In this document: piece after piece, positions 6,112-11,217 of the stretch
Position numbering within the stretch: position 1 is the stretch's first letter
Layout of the letters: each line of letters begins with the position of its first letter
Origin: DAOUBP01 sp034432655
Lineage (GTDB): Bacteria; Chloroflexota; Anaerolineae; CG2-30-64-16
Direction: 5' to 3'
Assembly: GCA_034432655.1 (NCBI GenBank)
Contig: DAOUBP010000102.1
Coordinates: forward strand, 1 to 11,275
Length of the DNA: 11,275 bases
The notes under the pieces: model-generated
Databases searched by the model: none
What the model was told of the DNA's origin: nothing
Seen by the model: the letters and a program-made list of their open reading frames with translations, nothing else
Translations under genes and position numbers: made by a program

Positions 6112-6858
6112 TTGGCCGGCACGAACCTCTCTACCCAACCCAAATCCTCTCACCCCTACTGGGCGCAGCGGGTGGACGCGCTCAAGGCGCCGGACGCGCC
6201 GCCGGAGGCGCTCAACCTGAACGTGGCCGGCCGTCGCGCGGTGGGGCCGCTGCAGGGCTTCGGCCAGCTGTGGCAGAAGACCTTCCGCATCCGCCTGGCG
6301 GGCGCATCCGTCACCCCGGCCGAGGTGATCGCCGAGTGGAAGGCCGAGCTGCCCCGCTTCAAGCCGGCCGAGAACCGCTTCTACCCTTCGCCGGGCGGCA
6401 TCGCGCCGGGTGAGGTCGTGCTGATCAACGCCTGGACGCCGGGCGGGCCGATCGCGACCGGGGTGGTGGTGCTCTACGCCGACGACGAGTCGTTCACCCT
6501 GATGACGCCGGAGGGCCATCCAGAGGCGGGCTGGGTGACCATGAGCGCCTACGTCGAGGACGGCGTCACCGTGGCGCAGGTGCAGGGCCAGGCGCGCGCC
6601 AGCGATCCCATCTACGAGCTGGCGTTCCGGCTGATGGGCTCGCGGCTGCAGGACTACATTTGGGAACACGTGTTGACCGAGCTGGCCGCGCATTTCGGCG
6701 TCGAAGGCCAGCCGGTGGAGGTGGACCGCTGGCTGCTCGATCCGCACGTGCAATGGCGCCGCGCCGGCAACGTCTGGCACAACGCGCAAATCCGCACGCT
6801 GCTGTATCAGCTTGCCGCGCCGGTGCGGTGGGCCGGCCGGCTGTTCATGCGTAAGTGA
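6112..6858 (+). CDS. Uncharacterised protein, possibly DUF1990-like
   Basis: A 248-residue protein with no recognised catalytic motif. It starts at a TTG with GGAG (6099-6102) nine bases ahead; no better ATG exists nearby. The middle (about 100-180: VVLINAWTPGG, then TPEGHPEAGWVTMSAYVEDG and RASDPIYELAFRLMG) loosely recalls DUF1990 proteins, which share a GHPE-G motif followed by strands ending in an R-S/A segment and a helix. I offer that only as a possible relationship. There is no signal peptide and no obvious membrane segment. The stop abuts the stop of the convergent minus-strand gene in a TGATCA (6856-6861). Codons 203-248 plus the following 28 bases are copied at 8227-8395. Confidence 0.7.
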   Translation: MAGTNLSTQPKSSHPYWAQRVDALKAPDAPPEALNLNVAGRRAVGPLQGFGQLWQKTFRIRLAGASVTPAEVIAEWKAELPRFKPAENRFYPSPGGIAPGEVVLINAWTPGGPIATGVVVLYADDESFTLMTPEGHPEAGWVTMSAYVEDGVTVAQVQGQARASDPIYELAFRLMGSRLQDYIWEHVLTELAAHFGVEGQPVEVDRWLLDPHVQWRRAGNVWHNAQIRTLLYQLAAPVRWAGRLFMRK

Positions 6859-6886
6859 TCAGGCGGGTTGAGGCGCGCGAGCGAGG
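6718..6886. repeat. 169-bp direct repeat, upstream copy (convergent gene ends)
   Basis: Matches 8227-8395 at an offset of 1509 bp with about seven mismatches (roughly 96%). It contains the 3' end of the plus-strand gene at 6112 and the last codons of the minus-strand gene at 6859. Both genes are complete here, so this looks like the parental copy. Confidence 0.92.
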
Positions 6887-7098
6887 GAAGCTGCCAGAAG
6901 AGATTCAACTTCTTCTGGAACTTCGACCGGCACGAAGCAGGAGGCTGGATACAGATAATCTTCACCGCTCTCGTCAATCACCCGCAGGTCGCCATCGCGC
7001 GCGGCATCTTCGTCGGGCAACACGCGATAGATCCTGTGCAACGCGAGAGAGGCCGGATAGTCAGAATTGTCAATACAAATCACATAATGCGTTTTCAT
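6859..7098 (-). CDS. Small uncharacterised protein (second gene of a minus-strand pair)
   Basis: A 79-residue acidic protein beginning MKTHYVICIDNSDYPASL, with a strongly patterned middle (HRIYRVLPDEDAARDGDL, then RVIDESGEDYLYP). I recognise the pattern as that of small hypothetical proteins scattered in Chloroflexota and cyanobacteria, with no assigned function. The start overlaps the stop of the upstream gene by four bases (ATGA), so the two are translated as a coupled pair. The tail RAPQPA is encoded inside the duplicated 169-bp segment. No catalytic motif is visible. Two coupled tiny genes, one acidic and one basic, recall toxin-antitoxin layout, but that is inference. Confidence 0.72.
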   Translation of the reverse strand: MKTHYVICIDNSDYPASLALHRIYRVLPDEDAARDGDLRVIDESGEDYLYPASCFVPVEVPEEVESLLAASLARAPQPA

Positions 7099-7343
7099 GC
7101 CTTTTCATCCAGGTATCGCTTTCTCTTCAGTTCTTTTCTGCCGATGCCATGCGCTTCATACCAGTGCAGCTCGGCAAGACGTGTACGGCAGGAAGGCAGA
7201 TGAATCATCGCCGTTCCCTTGAGCTTGCGCCAACGCCCCATCCCATACTGCTGGCGCAGACGCGCAATCTCTCGGATCGCGTTGTCAACGGCGATCGTTT
7301 CGATGTCGGTAATCTCACTGATGATCTCGAACGACTGCGCCAT
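7095..7343 (-). CDS. Small basic uncharacterised protein (first gene of a minus-strand pair)
   Basis: An 82-residue protein starting MAQSFEIISEITDIETIAV, with a helix of alternating charge (NAIREIARLRQQYG), then GRWRKLKG, AELHWYEAHGIG and a lysine/arginine-rich end. I recognise it as a kind of conserved hypothetical protein seen elsewhere beside a small partner, but know no function. The start at 7343 is set by the promoter: its -10 ends seven bases before this ATG, so the mRNA should begin at the ATG itself. An in-frame ATG at 7379 would coincide with the -35 and cannot be on that transcript. Local GC is lower than in flanking genes, which fits acquired DNA. Confidence 0.72.
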   Translation of the reverse strand: MAQSFEIISEITDIETIAVDNAIREIARLRQQYGMGRWRKLKGTAMIHLPSCRTRLAELHWYEAHGIGRKELKRKRYLDEKA

Positions 7344-7350
7344 CGGGTTC

Positions 7351-7379
7351 AGTATAGGGTCAGGTGCCATATATGTCAA
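7351..7379 (-). promoter_or_regulatory. Near-consensus sigma-70 promoter of the minus-strand pair (leaderless)
   Basis: On the minus strand, TTGACA (plus 7374-7379) is followed after exactly 17 bases by TATACT (plus 7351-7356). The seven bases after the -10 lead directly into the ATG at 7343, predicting a leaderless message. There is no Shine-Dalgarno. Confidence 0.78.
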
Positions 7380-7422
7380 ACCCGCCGCAGGGCGAAGTCA
7401 TTGTGTGGCCGGCGCAGGACCT

Positions 7423-7523
7423 GGCAACTGAAGTTGCGGCTACCCTCGCGAAGTCGGCCTGCGCCGACTGGAGCCCAGTCCACGTCGGTGGACTTTGCAG
7501 CGGTAGGCGCAGTTTCAACTGCC
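7423..7523. repeat. REP/BIME-like palindrome, subfamily A, copy A3 (inverted)
   Basis: Same 101-bp length and terminal mini-palindromes as A1/A2, in opposite orientation; similarity extends to about 7390-7559. The internal stems have changed but still pair: 7452-7469 is AGTCGG/CCGACT around CCTGCG, and 7477-7494 is AGTCCA/TGGACT around CGTCGG. The corresponding A1 stems are CAGACT/AGTCTG and AACCGG/CCGGTT, so several base pairs changed on both sides. Compensating change shows that the hairpins themselves are maintained. It lies between the minus-strand pair and the reductase gene. Confidence 0.83.
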
Positions 7524-7614
7524 GGCCGATGCCGCTGGCCGCAACATGAAATCACCCTGAACCCGCCAGGCGTAGCACAAGCCCGCTCAATCCAGATATG
7601 GGGGTGACTTAGCC

Positions 7615-8211
7615 ATGAGAAGGCTGCTCGTACTGGAACATATCTCCCTTGACGGCGTCATCCAGGCCCCCGGCGGGCCGGAGGAAGACACCGACGGCGG
7701 CTTCGCGCATGGCGGCTGGATCGCGGCCTACTCCGATCCGGTGCTGGGCGCGCGCCTGCGCCGGCAGATGAGCCTGCCGTTCGACCTGCTGCTGGGGCGC
7801 AAGACCTACGAGATCTGGGCGCCGTACTGGCCGCACCACGGGGACATCTGGCCGGGCGTCAACGCAGCGACCAAGTACGTCGCCTCGCACACCCTGACGT
7901 CCGGCGCGTGGCAGCCGGTCGTGTTTCTCAACGGGGACATCGCGGCGCAAGTGGCCCAGATCAAGCGCCAGCCAGGGCCGGATCTGCACGTCTGGGGCAG
8001 CGGCAATCTCATCCAGACGCTGCTCAGGCACGATCTGGTAGATGCGTTCTGGCTGATGATCTATCCGCTGACGCTGGGCCGCGGCAAGCGGCTGTTCGCC
8101 GAGGGCACAATCCCGGCGGCGTTCAAGGTGACGGAAAGCGCGGTCACTCCGACGGGCGTCATCGTCGTGAATTACGAGCGCGCGGGTGCGGTTGTCACCG
8201 GAAGTTTATGA
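7615..8211 (+). CDS. Dihydrofolate reductase / RibD C-terminal family protein
   Basis: A 198-residue cytoplasmic NADPH-binding protein of the RibD-C/DHFR-like family (YwjB/YyaP type). Features in order: the first strand and loop LLVLEHISLDGVIQAPGG (4-21), the nucleotide-loop motif LLLGRKTYEIW (58-68), a VVFLNGD strand (102-108), the glycine motif VWGSG (126-130), and the closing block PLTLGRGKRLF (151-161). Family members of this kind are mostly single-gene, unassigned reductases; true folate or riboflavin function is not implied. Length is normal and the frame intact. The ribosome site is weak (GGGGTGA, 7600-7606). It lies within the 1.5-kb segment framed by 169-bp direct repeats, downstream of a subfamily-A palindrome, so it may have come in with that segment. 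Confidence 0.88.
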   Translation: MRRLLVLEHISLDGVIQAPGGPEEDTDGGFAHGGWIAAYSDPVLGARLRRQMSLPFDLLLGRKTYEIWAPYWPHHGDIWPGVNAATKYVASHTLTSGAWQPVVFLNGDIAAQVAQIKRQPGPDLHVWGSGNLIQTLLRHDLVDAFWLMIYPLTLGRGKRLFAEGTIPAAFKVTESAVTPTGVIVVNYERAGAVVTGSL

Positions 8212-8226
8212 ATATGGAGACGTGCC

Positions 8227-8367
8227 GAGGTGGACCGCTGGCTGCTCGATCCGCACGTGCAATGGCGCCACGCCGACAACATCTGGCACAACGCGCAGGT
8301 CGGCACGCTGCTGGATCAGCTTGCCGCGCCGGTGCGGTGGGCCGGCCGGCTGTTCATGCGTAAGTGA
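8227..8367 (+). pseudogene. C-terminal fragment of the 6112-6858 gene
   Basis: Encodes the last 46 residues (beginning EVDRWLLDPHVQWRHADN) and stop of the protein at 6112, with a few substitutions. No start, no upstream body. It lies 15 bases after the reductase gene and is a relic of segmental duplication. Confidence 0.85.
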
Positions 8368-8395
8368 TCAGGCGGGTTGAGGCGCGCGAGCGAGG
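8227..8395. repeat. 169-bp direct repeat, downstream copy
   Basis: Partial copy of 6718-6886. It carries neither the start of the plus-strand gene nor the body of the minus-strand gene, so both genes are broken here. Unrelated sequence begins right after GCGAGCGAGG at 8395. Confidence 0.92.
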
Positions 8396-8396
8396 A

Positions 8397-8426
8397 TTGG
8401 GAGTCCTTTCGTACCTGGTATATGAT
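8397..8426 (+). promoter_or_regulatory. Possible promoter for the hsdR-remnant / vapBC operon
   Basis: TTGGGA (8397-8402), an 18-base spacer and TATGAT (8421-8426) precede the ATG at 8501. This begins just where the 169-bp repeat ends. A CGTGAT tandem follows the -10. Moderate match only. Confidence 0.38.
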
Positions 8427-8500
8427 AGTTGTATATCGTGATCGTGATCGAGTGTCCAGGATGGGCAAATACAGCAGCAGCCAATGTCGGAGCATGGCGT

Positions 8501-9280
8501 ATGAGCCGCAACGAAGAACGGACCCGCGGTGAACTGATCAACCCCAAATTGCGCGACCGGGGCTGGACGGAAGACCTGATCCGCGTCGAACGGACGGTCG
8601 GGGGTACTGAGATCATCGGCGGCAAGCCCCACAAGCGCAGGGGGCGGACCGACTACCTGCTCTGCCTGCCGGTCGGCCCCGGCAAGTCGCCGCTGGCCGT
8701 GGCCATCATCGAGGCCAAGTTGGAAAAGATCGCTCAGGGCGGCAAGCGCATCCTGCTTTCCCTGGCGACCGGCACGGGCAAGACGATCATCGTGGTGCAA
8801 CTGCTGCACAAACTGGCCCAGGCCGGGCAACTGCGCCGCGCGCTCTTTGTCTGCGACCGGGACGAACTGCGCGTGCGTTGGATTTGGCCCGACCGCCGCC
8901 GCGAGCTCCTGGAAAAACTGCCCGGCGACGGCGCAGCGGTGCGCCTGATCCGCTATTTGCGCCAGCAGGAGGAATGTGACCTGTACGACGTGCTGGCGGA
9001 ACTGGTCTACGGCGTGGCGGCGCGCTCCCGCGCCGAGCGCGCGGCGGCCTTTTCCTACAAACAGCGCGGTTGGCTGAAGGAATTGCCCGGTAAGGCGGCT
9101 TCGGTGTTGATCGCCGTGGCGGGACAATTCGCGCGCGGCGGGATTGACGAGTTGGAGACGCCCCATCTGTTCGACGCGCAGGAGGTGCGCCAGGCCGGCG
9201 GCTTTAACGCCCTGCTGGGCCTGCCCTTGCCGCCGGCGCAGTTGATCCAGGAGACAAAAGCGAGGTTGCTGGCTGCGTGA
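8501..9280 (+). pseudogene. hsdR: Type I restriction endonuclease subunit R, internally deleted
   Basis: A 259-residue remnant of HsdR, whose usual length is about 800-1,000. The start at 8501 has GGAG eight bases ahead. Residues 1-73 are the N-terminal nuclease region with an intact PD-(D/E)xK-type pattern (RTDY with Asp51; EAK, Glu71 and Lys73). The frame then jumps straight to the helicase entry: GGKRILLSLATGTGKT with Walker A at 89-95, and VCDRDELR (to about 124). The DEAD/DEAH box and the whole second helicase lobe are missing. From about 130 the C-terminal domain is recognisable (LRQQEECDLYDVLAELVYG, then FARGGIDELETP). Both deletions keep frame, so a stable protein is possible, but translocation cannot work. 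It may be a dead gene or a nuclease/ATP-binding mini-protein with a new role. vapB starts 15 bases later. Confidence 0.82.
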
Positions 9281-9294
9281 AAAGGAGTCGCAAG

Positions 9295-9558
9295 ATGGAA
9301 GCAATCAGGCGTGAAGAGGTAATCGTAAAGGATGGCCAGATTCGCCTCACCGATCTGCCTTACAAGCGGGGCGATTGGGTGGAGGTCATCGTTTTGCCCC
9401 GTGGACGCGAGGCCGAGCCGCGTCCCCGGCTGACCGTGGGCCAGTTGCGCCGTTCGGGCCTGATCGGCTTGTGGAAAGACCGCACCGACATCGAGGACAG
9501 CAGCGCCTACGCGCGACGGTTGCGTGAACAGGCGAAGCAGCGTGGGGAGGCCGGATGA
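9295..9558 (+). CDS. VapB-type antitoxin (putative)
   Basis: An 87-residue protein just ahead of a PIN-domain toxin and overlapping it by four bases (ATGA), the standard antitoxin-first order. The start at 9295 has AAAGGAG seven bases upstream; an ATG at 9277 overlaps the hsdR remnant and lacks a site. The N-terminus (EEVIVKDGQIRLTDLPYKRGDWVEVIVLP, 8-36) has the strand-hairpin pattern of AbrB/MazE-like DNA-binding antitoxins. The C-terminal part (LTVGQLRRSGLIGLW, then SSAYARRLREQAKQRG) is the toxin-binding helix type. It probably represses the operon together with the toxin. Only 14 bases separate it from the hsdR remnant, so they are likely co-transcribed. Confidence 0.8.
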   Translation: MEAIRREEVIVKDGQIRLTDLPYKRGDWVEVIVLPRGREAEPRPRLTVGQLRRSGLIGLWKDRTDIEDSSAYARRLREQAKQRGEAG

Positions 9559-10043
9559 TCCTGCTGGATTCGGATGTGATGATAGACCTGCTGCGGCAGT
9601 ATCCCCCCGCCGTCGTCTGGTTTGACGCGCTGGACGAAGACGAAGAGATCGCCCTGCCCGGATTCGTGCTGATGGAGCTGATCCAGGGATGCAGGAACAG
9701 AGCAGAGCAGGAACAGTTACAGCGCGCGGTAGCTCCGTATGGCGTGGTGTGGCCGACGCCGGAGGACTGTGACCGCGCCCTGGAACTCTTTTTGCAATAC
9801 CACCTGAGCCACGGCGCCGGGCTGCTGGATGTGCTGATTGCCCAGACCGCCCTGGCGCTGGGCGTGCCTCTGCATACGTTCAACCAGAAGGTTCGAGGGG
9901 AGAGGGGCCGGCGATTGAAATCGCGCCGTGCGGGCTTACAGCCGGGCGTCCACCTGCGTGGACGCGGCCGTCCTCGCCCGCGCAGGCGGGTGACCGGCCA
10001 TAGGCCCTGGAGAGGCGATTTCAATCGCTGTGATGGTGTGTGA
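9555..10043 (+). CDS. VapC-type PIN-domain toxin with repeat-derived C-terminus
   Basis: A PIN-domain ribonuclease, expected to cleave tRNA or rRNA when not bound by VapB. The acidic residues are in place: LLDSD (Asp5), ELIQG (Glu41) and LLDVLIAQ (Asp92), followed by the LHTFNQK motif (to 112) that normally precedes a short KHF-type ending. Here, instead of the usual ~15 closing residues, the frame runs into the subfamily-B palindrome starting near 9904. It continues for about 50 arginine- and glycine-rich residues to a stop at 10041-10043. A protein of this family should be about 125-135 residues; this one would be 162. The catalytic core is intact, so activity is possible, but the last strand of the fold may be altered. 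Confidence 0.82.
   Translation: MILLDSDVMIDLLRQYPPAVVWFDALDEDEEIALPGFVLMELIQGCRNRAEQEQLQRAVAPYGVVWPTPEDCDRALELFLQYHLSHGAGLLDVLIAQTALALGVPLHTFNQKVRGERGRRLKSRRAGLQPGVHLRGRGRPRPRRRVTGHRPWRGDFNRCDGV
9908..10029. repeat. REP/BIME-like palindrome, subfamily B, copy B1
   Basis: A ~122-bp element with terminal mini-palindromes GCGATT-ga-AATCGC (left, from 9911) and GCGATT-tc-AATCGC (right, to 10028). Internal hairpins: 9946-9965 with stem GCGTCCA/TGGACGC and loop CCTGCG, and 9974-9993 with stem core CCCG/CGGG and loop CGCAGG. GTAA (minus strand, left) and ATAG (right) stand 11-12 bases from the mini-palindromes in the place of GTAG. The architecture and loops match subfamily A although the stems differ. 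It has inserted in, and extends, the vapC reading frame. Confidence 0.85.
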
Positions 10044-10050
10044 TTGGGGG

Positions 10051-10171
10051 CCGGCGATTGAAATCGCGCCGTGCGGGCTTACAGCCGGGCGTCCACCTGC
10101 GTGGATGCCGCCGCGCTGTCCGCGCAGGCGGGTGACCGGCCATAGGCCCTGGAGAGGCGATTTCAATCGCT
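10051..10171. repeat. REP/BIME-like palindrome, subfamily B, copy B2
   Basis: Tandem copy of B1, offset 143 bp and one base shorter in the centre. Internal hairpins: 10089-10108 with stem GCGTCCA/TGGATGC (one G-T pair) and loop CCTGCG, and 10119-10132 with loop CGCAGG. The outer ends are identical to B1. It finishes 16 bases before the start of the transposase gene, so that gene's ribosome site lies right at the element's edge. Confidence 0.85.
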
Positions 10172-10187
10172 CCAAACGGAGAACACA

Positions 10188-10658
10188 ATGCGCCGCAATA
10201 AACTCGCTCTTTTCTTACATTTGGTTTGGGCGACCTGGGATCGCCTCCCGCTCATCACGCCGGACATCGAGCGACGCCTTTACCGCAACATAGAAAGCGA
10301 AGCTCAGAAGTTGGGTTGTCAAGTCCTGGCCCTCAACGGTGTGGAAGACCATGTGCATTTATTGGTCACGATTCCCTCCACGCTCACGGTTGCCGATTTG
10401 CTCAAGCAAGTCAAAGGCGTATCGTCGCATTTCGTCAATGAGGTTCTCAAGCCTCCGGCGCAATTCAAATGGCAAGGCAGTTATGGCGCATTCACCGTAA
10501 GCCGATGGGACGTTGCCAGGATCAAGGAGTACATCAAACGCCAGAAGGAACACCACCAGAGTAGCGAACTTGTGCCAGAGTTTGAAGAAACCTTCGAAGA
10601 AATAAAGATGGTTGAGGAGGACGCTTCCTCGCCCGCGCAGGCGGGCGACCGGCCGTAG
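10188..10658 (+). CDS. IS200-like Y1 transposase, RAYT-type
   Basis: A 156-residue HUH single-strand DNA transposase. The HUH pair is DHVHLLV (His55, His57) and the catalytic tyrosine is Tyr115 in the motif EYIKRQKEHH, both intact. Enzymes of this family nick single-stranded DNA beside hairpin ends by forming a 5'-phosphotyrosine. Those linked to REP palindromes (RAYTs) recognise a GTAG tetranucleotide next to a hairpin. Here palindromes of one subfamily lie on both sides: B1 and B2 upstream, a right half plus an inverted left end downstream. The ribosome site is GGAG (10178-10181). GC content is visibly lower than in neighbouring genes, a sign of transfer. The last ~10 residues (SSPAQAGDRP) are read from the downstream repeat. 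No tnpB accessory gene is present. Confidence 0.9.
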   Translation: MRRNKLALFLHLVWATWDRLPLITPDIERRLYRNIESEAQKLGCQVLALNGVEDHVHLLVTIPSTLTVADLLKQVKGVSSHFVNEVLKPPAQFKWQGSYGAFTVSRWDVARIKEYIKRQKEHHQSSELVPEFEETFEEIKMVEEDASSPAQAGDRP

Positions 10659-10683
10659 GCCTTGAAGGGGCGATTTTAATCGC
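10626..10683. repeat. Right half of a subfamily-B palindrome (B3)
   Basis: Matches 9971-10028 of B1. It has a perfect 7-bp hairpin TCGCCCG/CGGGCGA around loop CGCAGG (10629-10648), then an exact GTAG (10655-10658) eleven bases before the terminal mini-palindrome GCGATT-tt-AATCGC. The left half is absent. It starts inside the 3' end of the transposase gene. Confidence 0.8.
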
Positions 10684-10695
10684 AAATGGCTTTCA

Positions 10696-10713
10696 GGCGC
10701 GATTTCAATCGCC
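10696..10713. repeat. Isolated subfamily-B end, inverted
   Basis: These 18 bases are the exact reverse complement of the left end of B1 (9910-9927), only 12 bases beyond B3. B1/B2 and this end therefore bracket the transposase gene in opposite orientation. It lies directly upstream of the hsdM remnant's ribosome site. Confidence 0.7.
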
Positions 10714-10724
10714 GAGAGGAATGA

Positions 10725-11153
10725 ATGGCAAGGACGAAGAACAGCAACAGCACCAGGATCACCACCCAGGCCGCGTTGGATCGGGCCGTGTGGAGCATCT
10801 GCGACATCCTGCGCCGCGACAAGGCCAAGGGCGCGCGGCTCTATGTGCCCGAATTGACCTGGATGCTCTTCCTCAATGCCCTGGACCAGAAGGAGGCGGA
10901 GGAAGAGGCCCGCGCCCGTGCTCTGGGCGCGTCCTTTACGCCGTCCATCGAACCGCCTTACCGCTGGCGCGACTGGGCCGCGCCGCCCGATGATCCCCTG
11001 CCCCTGTTCCGACAGGACGGCTTTCAACCCGGCTGGAAACGCCGCGAATTGACCGAGGCGCCCCTGGGGGCCTTCCTGGACTTTGTGAACGATCAGGTTT
11101 TCCCCTACCTGCGCGATCTGGGCCGTCGCCCCGGCGCACGCCGGAAGAATTGA
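10725..11153 (+). pseudogene. hsdM: Type I DNA methyltransferase subunit M, N-terminal domain only
   Basis: The 142 residues correspond to the helical N-terminal domain of HsdM, which contacts target DNA and the S subunit: RAVWSICDILRRDKAKG (20-36), LYVPELTWMLFLNALDQKEAEEE, PPYRWRDWAAP and FVNDQVFPYLRDL. The AdoMet-binding motif and the NPPF catalytic motif that should follow, in a normal protein of about 480-500 residues, are absent. The frame ends at a TGA (11151-11153). A C-terminal stub follows in another frame. GAGAGG (10714-10719) five bases ahead fixes the start. As found, it cannot methylate DNA, although an isolated N-terminal domain might still bind partners. Confidence 0.82.
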
Positions 11154-11215
11154 TCGCCATCATTCGCCAGGCGCAACGGGAGATTGCGGAGGCGCTGCGA
11201 GCGTTGGAGCGCTGA
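11141..11215 (+). pseudogene. Probable C-terminal stub of hsdM in another frame
   Basis: In a frame different from the N-terminal part, the sequence reads PEELIAIIRQAQREIAEALR and three more residues to a TGA at 11213-11215. An amphipathic coiled helix of this sort usually ends HsdM proteins. It appears fused to the N-terminal remnant by a deletion that also shifted the frame. Its assignment rests on position and helix pattern only. Confidence 0.45.
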
Positions 11216-11217
11216 GG

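Noticed and set aside
8368..9304. Minus-strand frames opposite the hsdR remnant
   Set aside because: Overlap a gene with clear HsdR motifs, show no motifs themselves, and end in the RAPQPA codons only because of the duplicated 169-bp segment.
9908..10171. CRISPR array
   Set aside because: Only two units with a period of ~143 bp, each a large palindrome; there are no short regular spacers and no cas genes.
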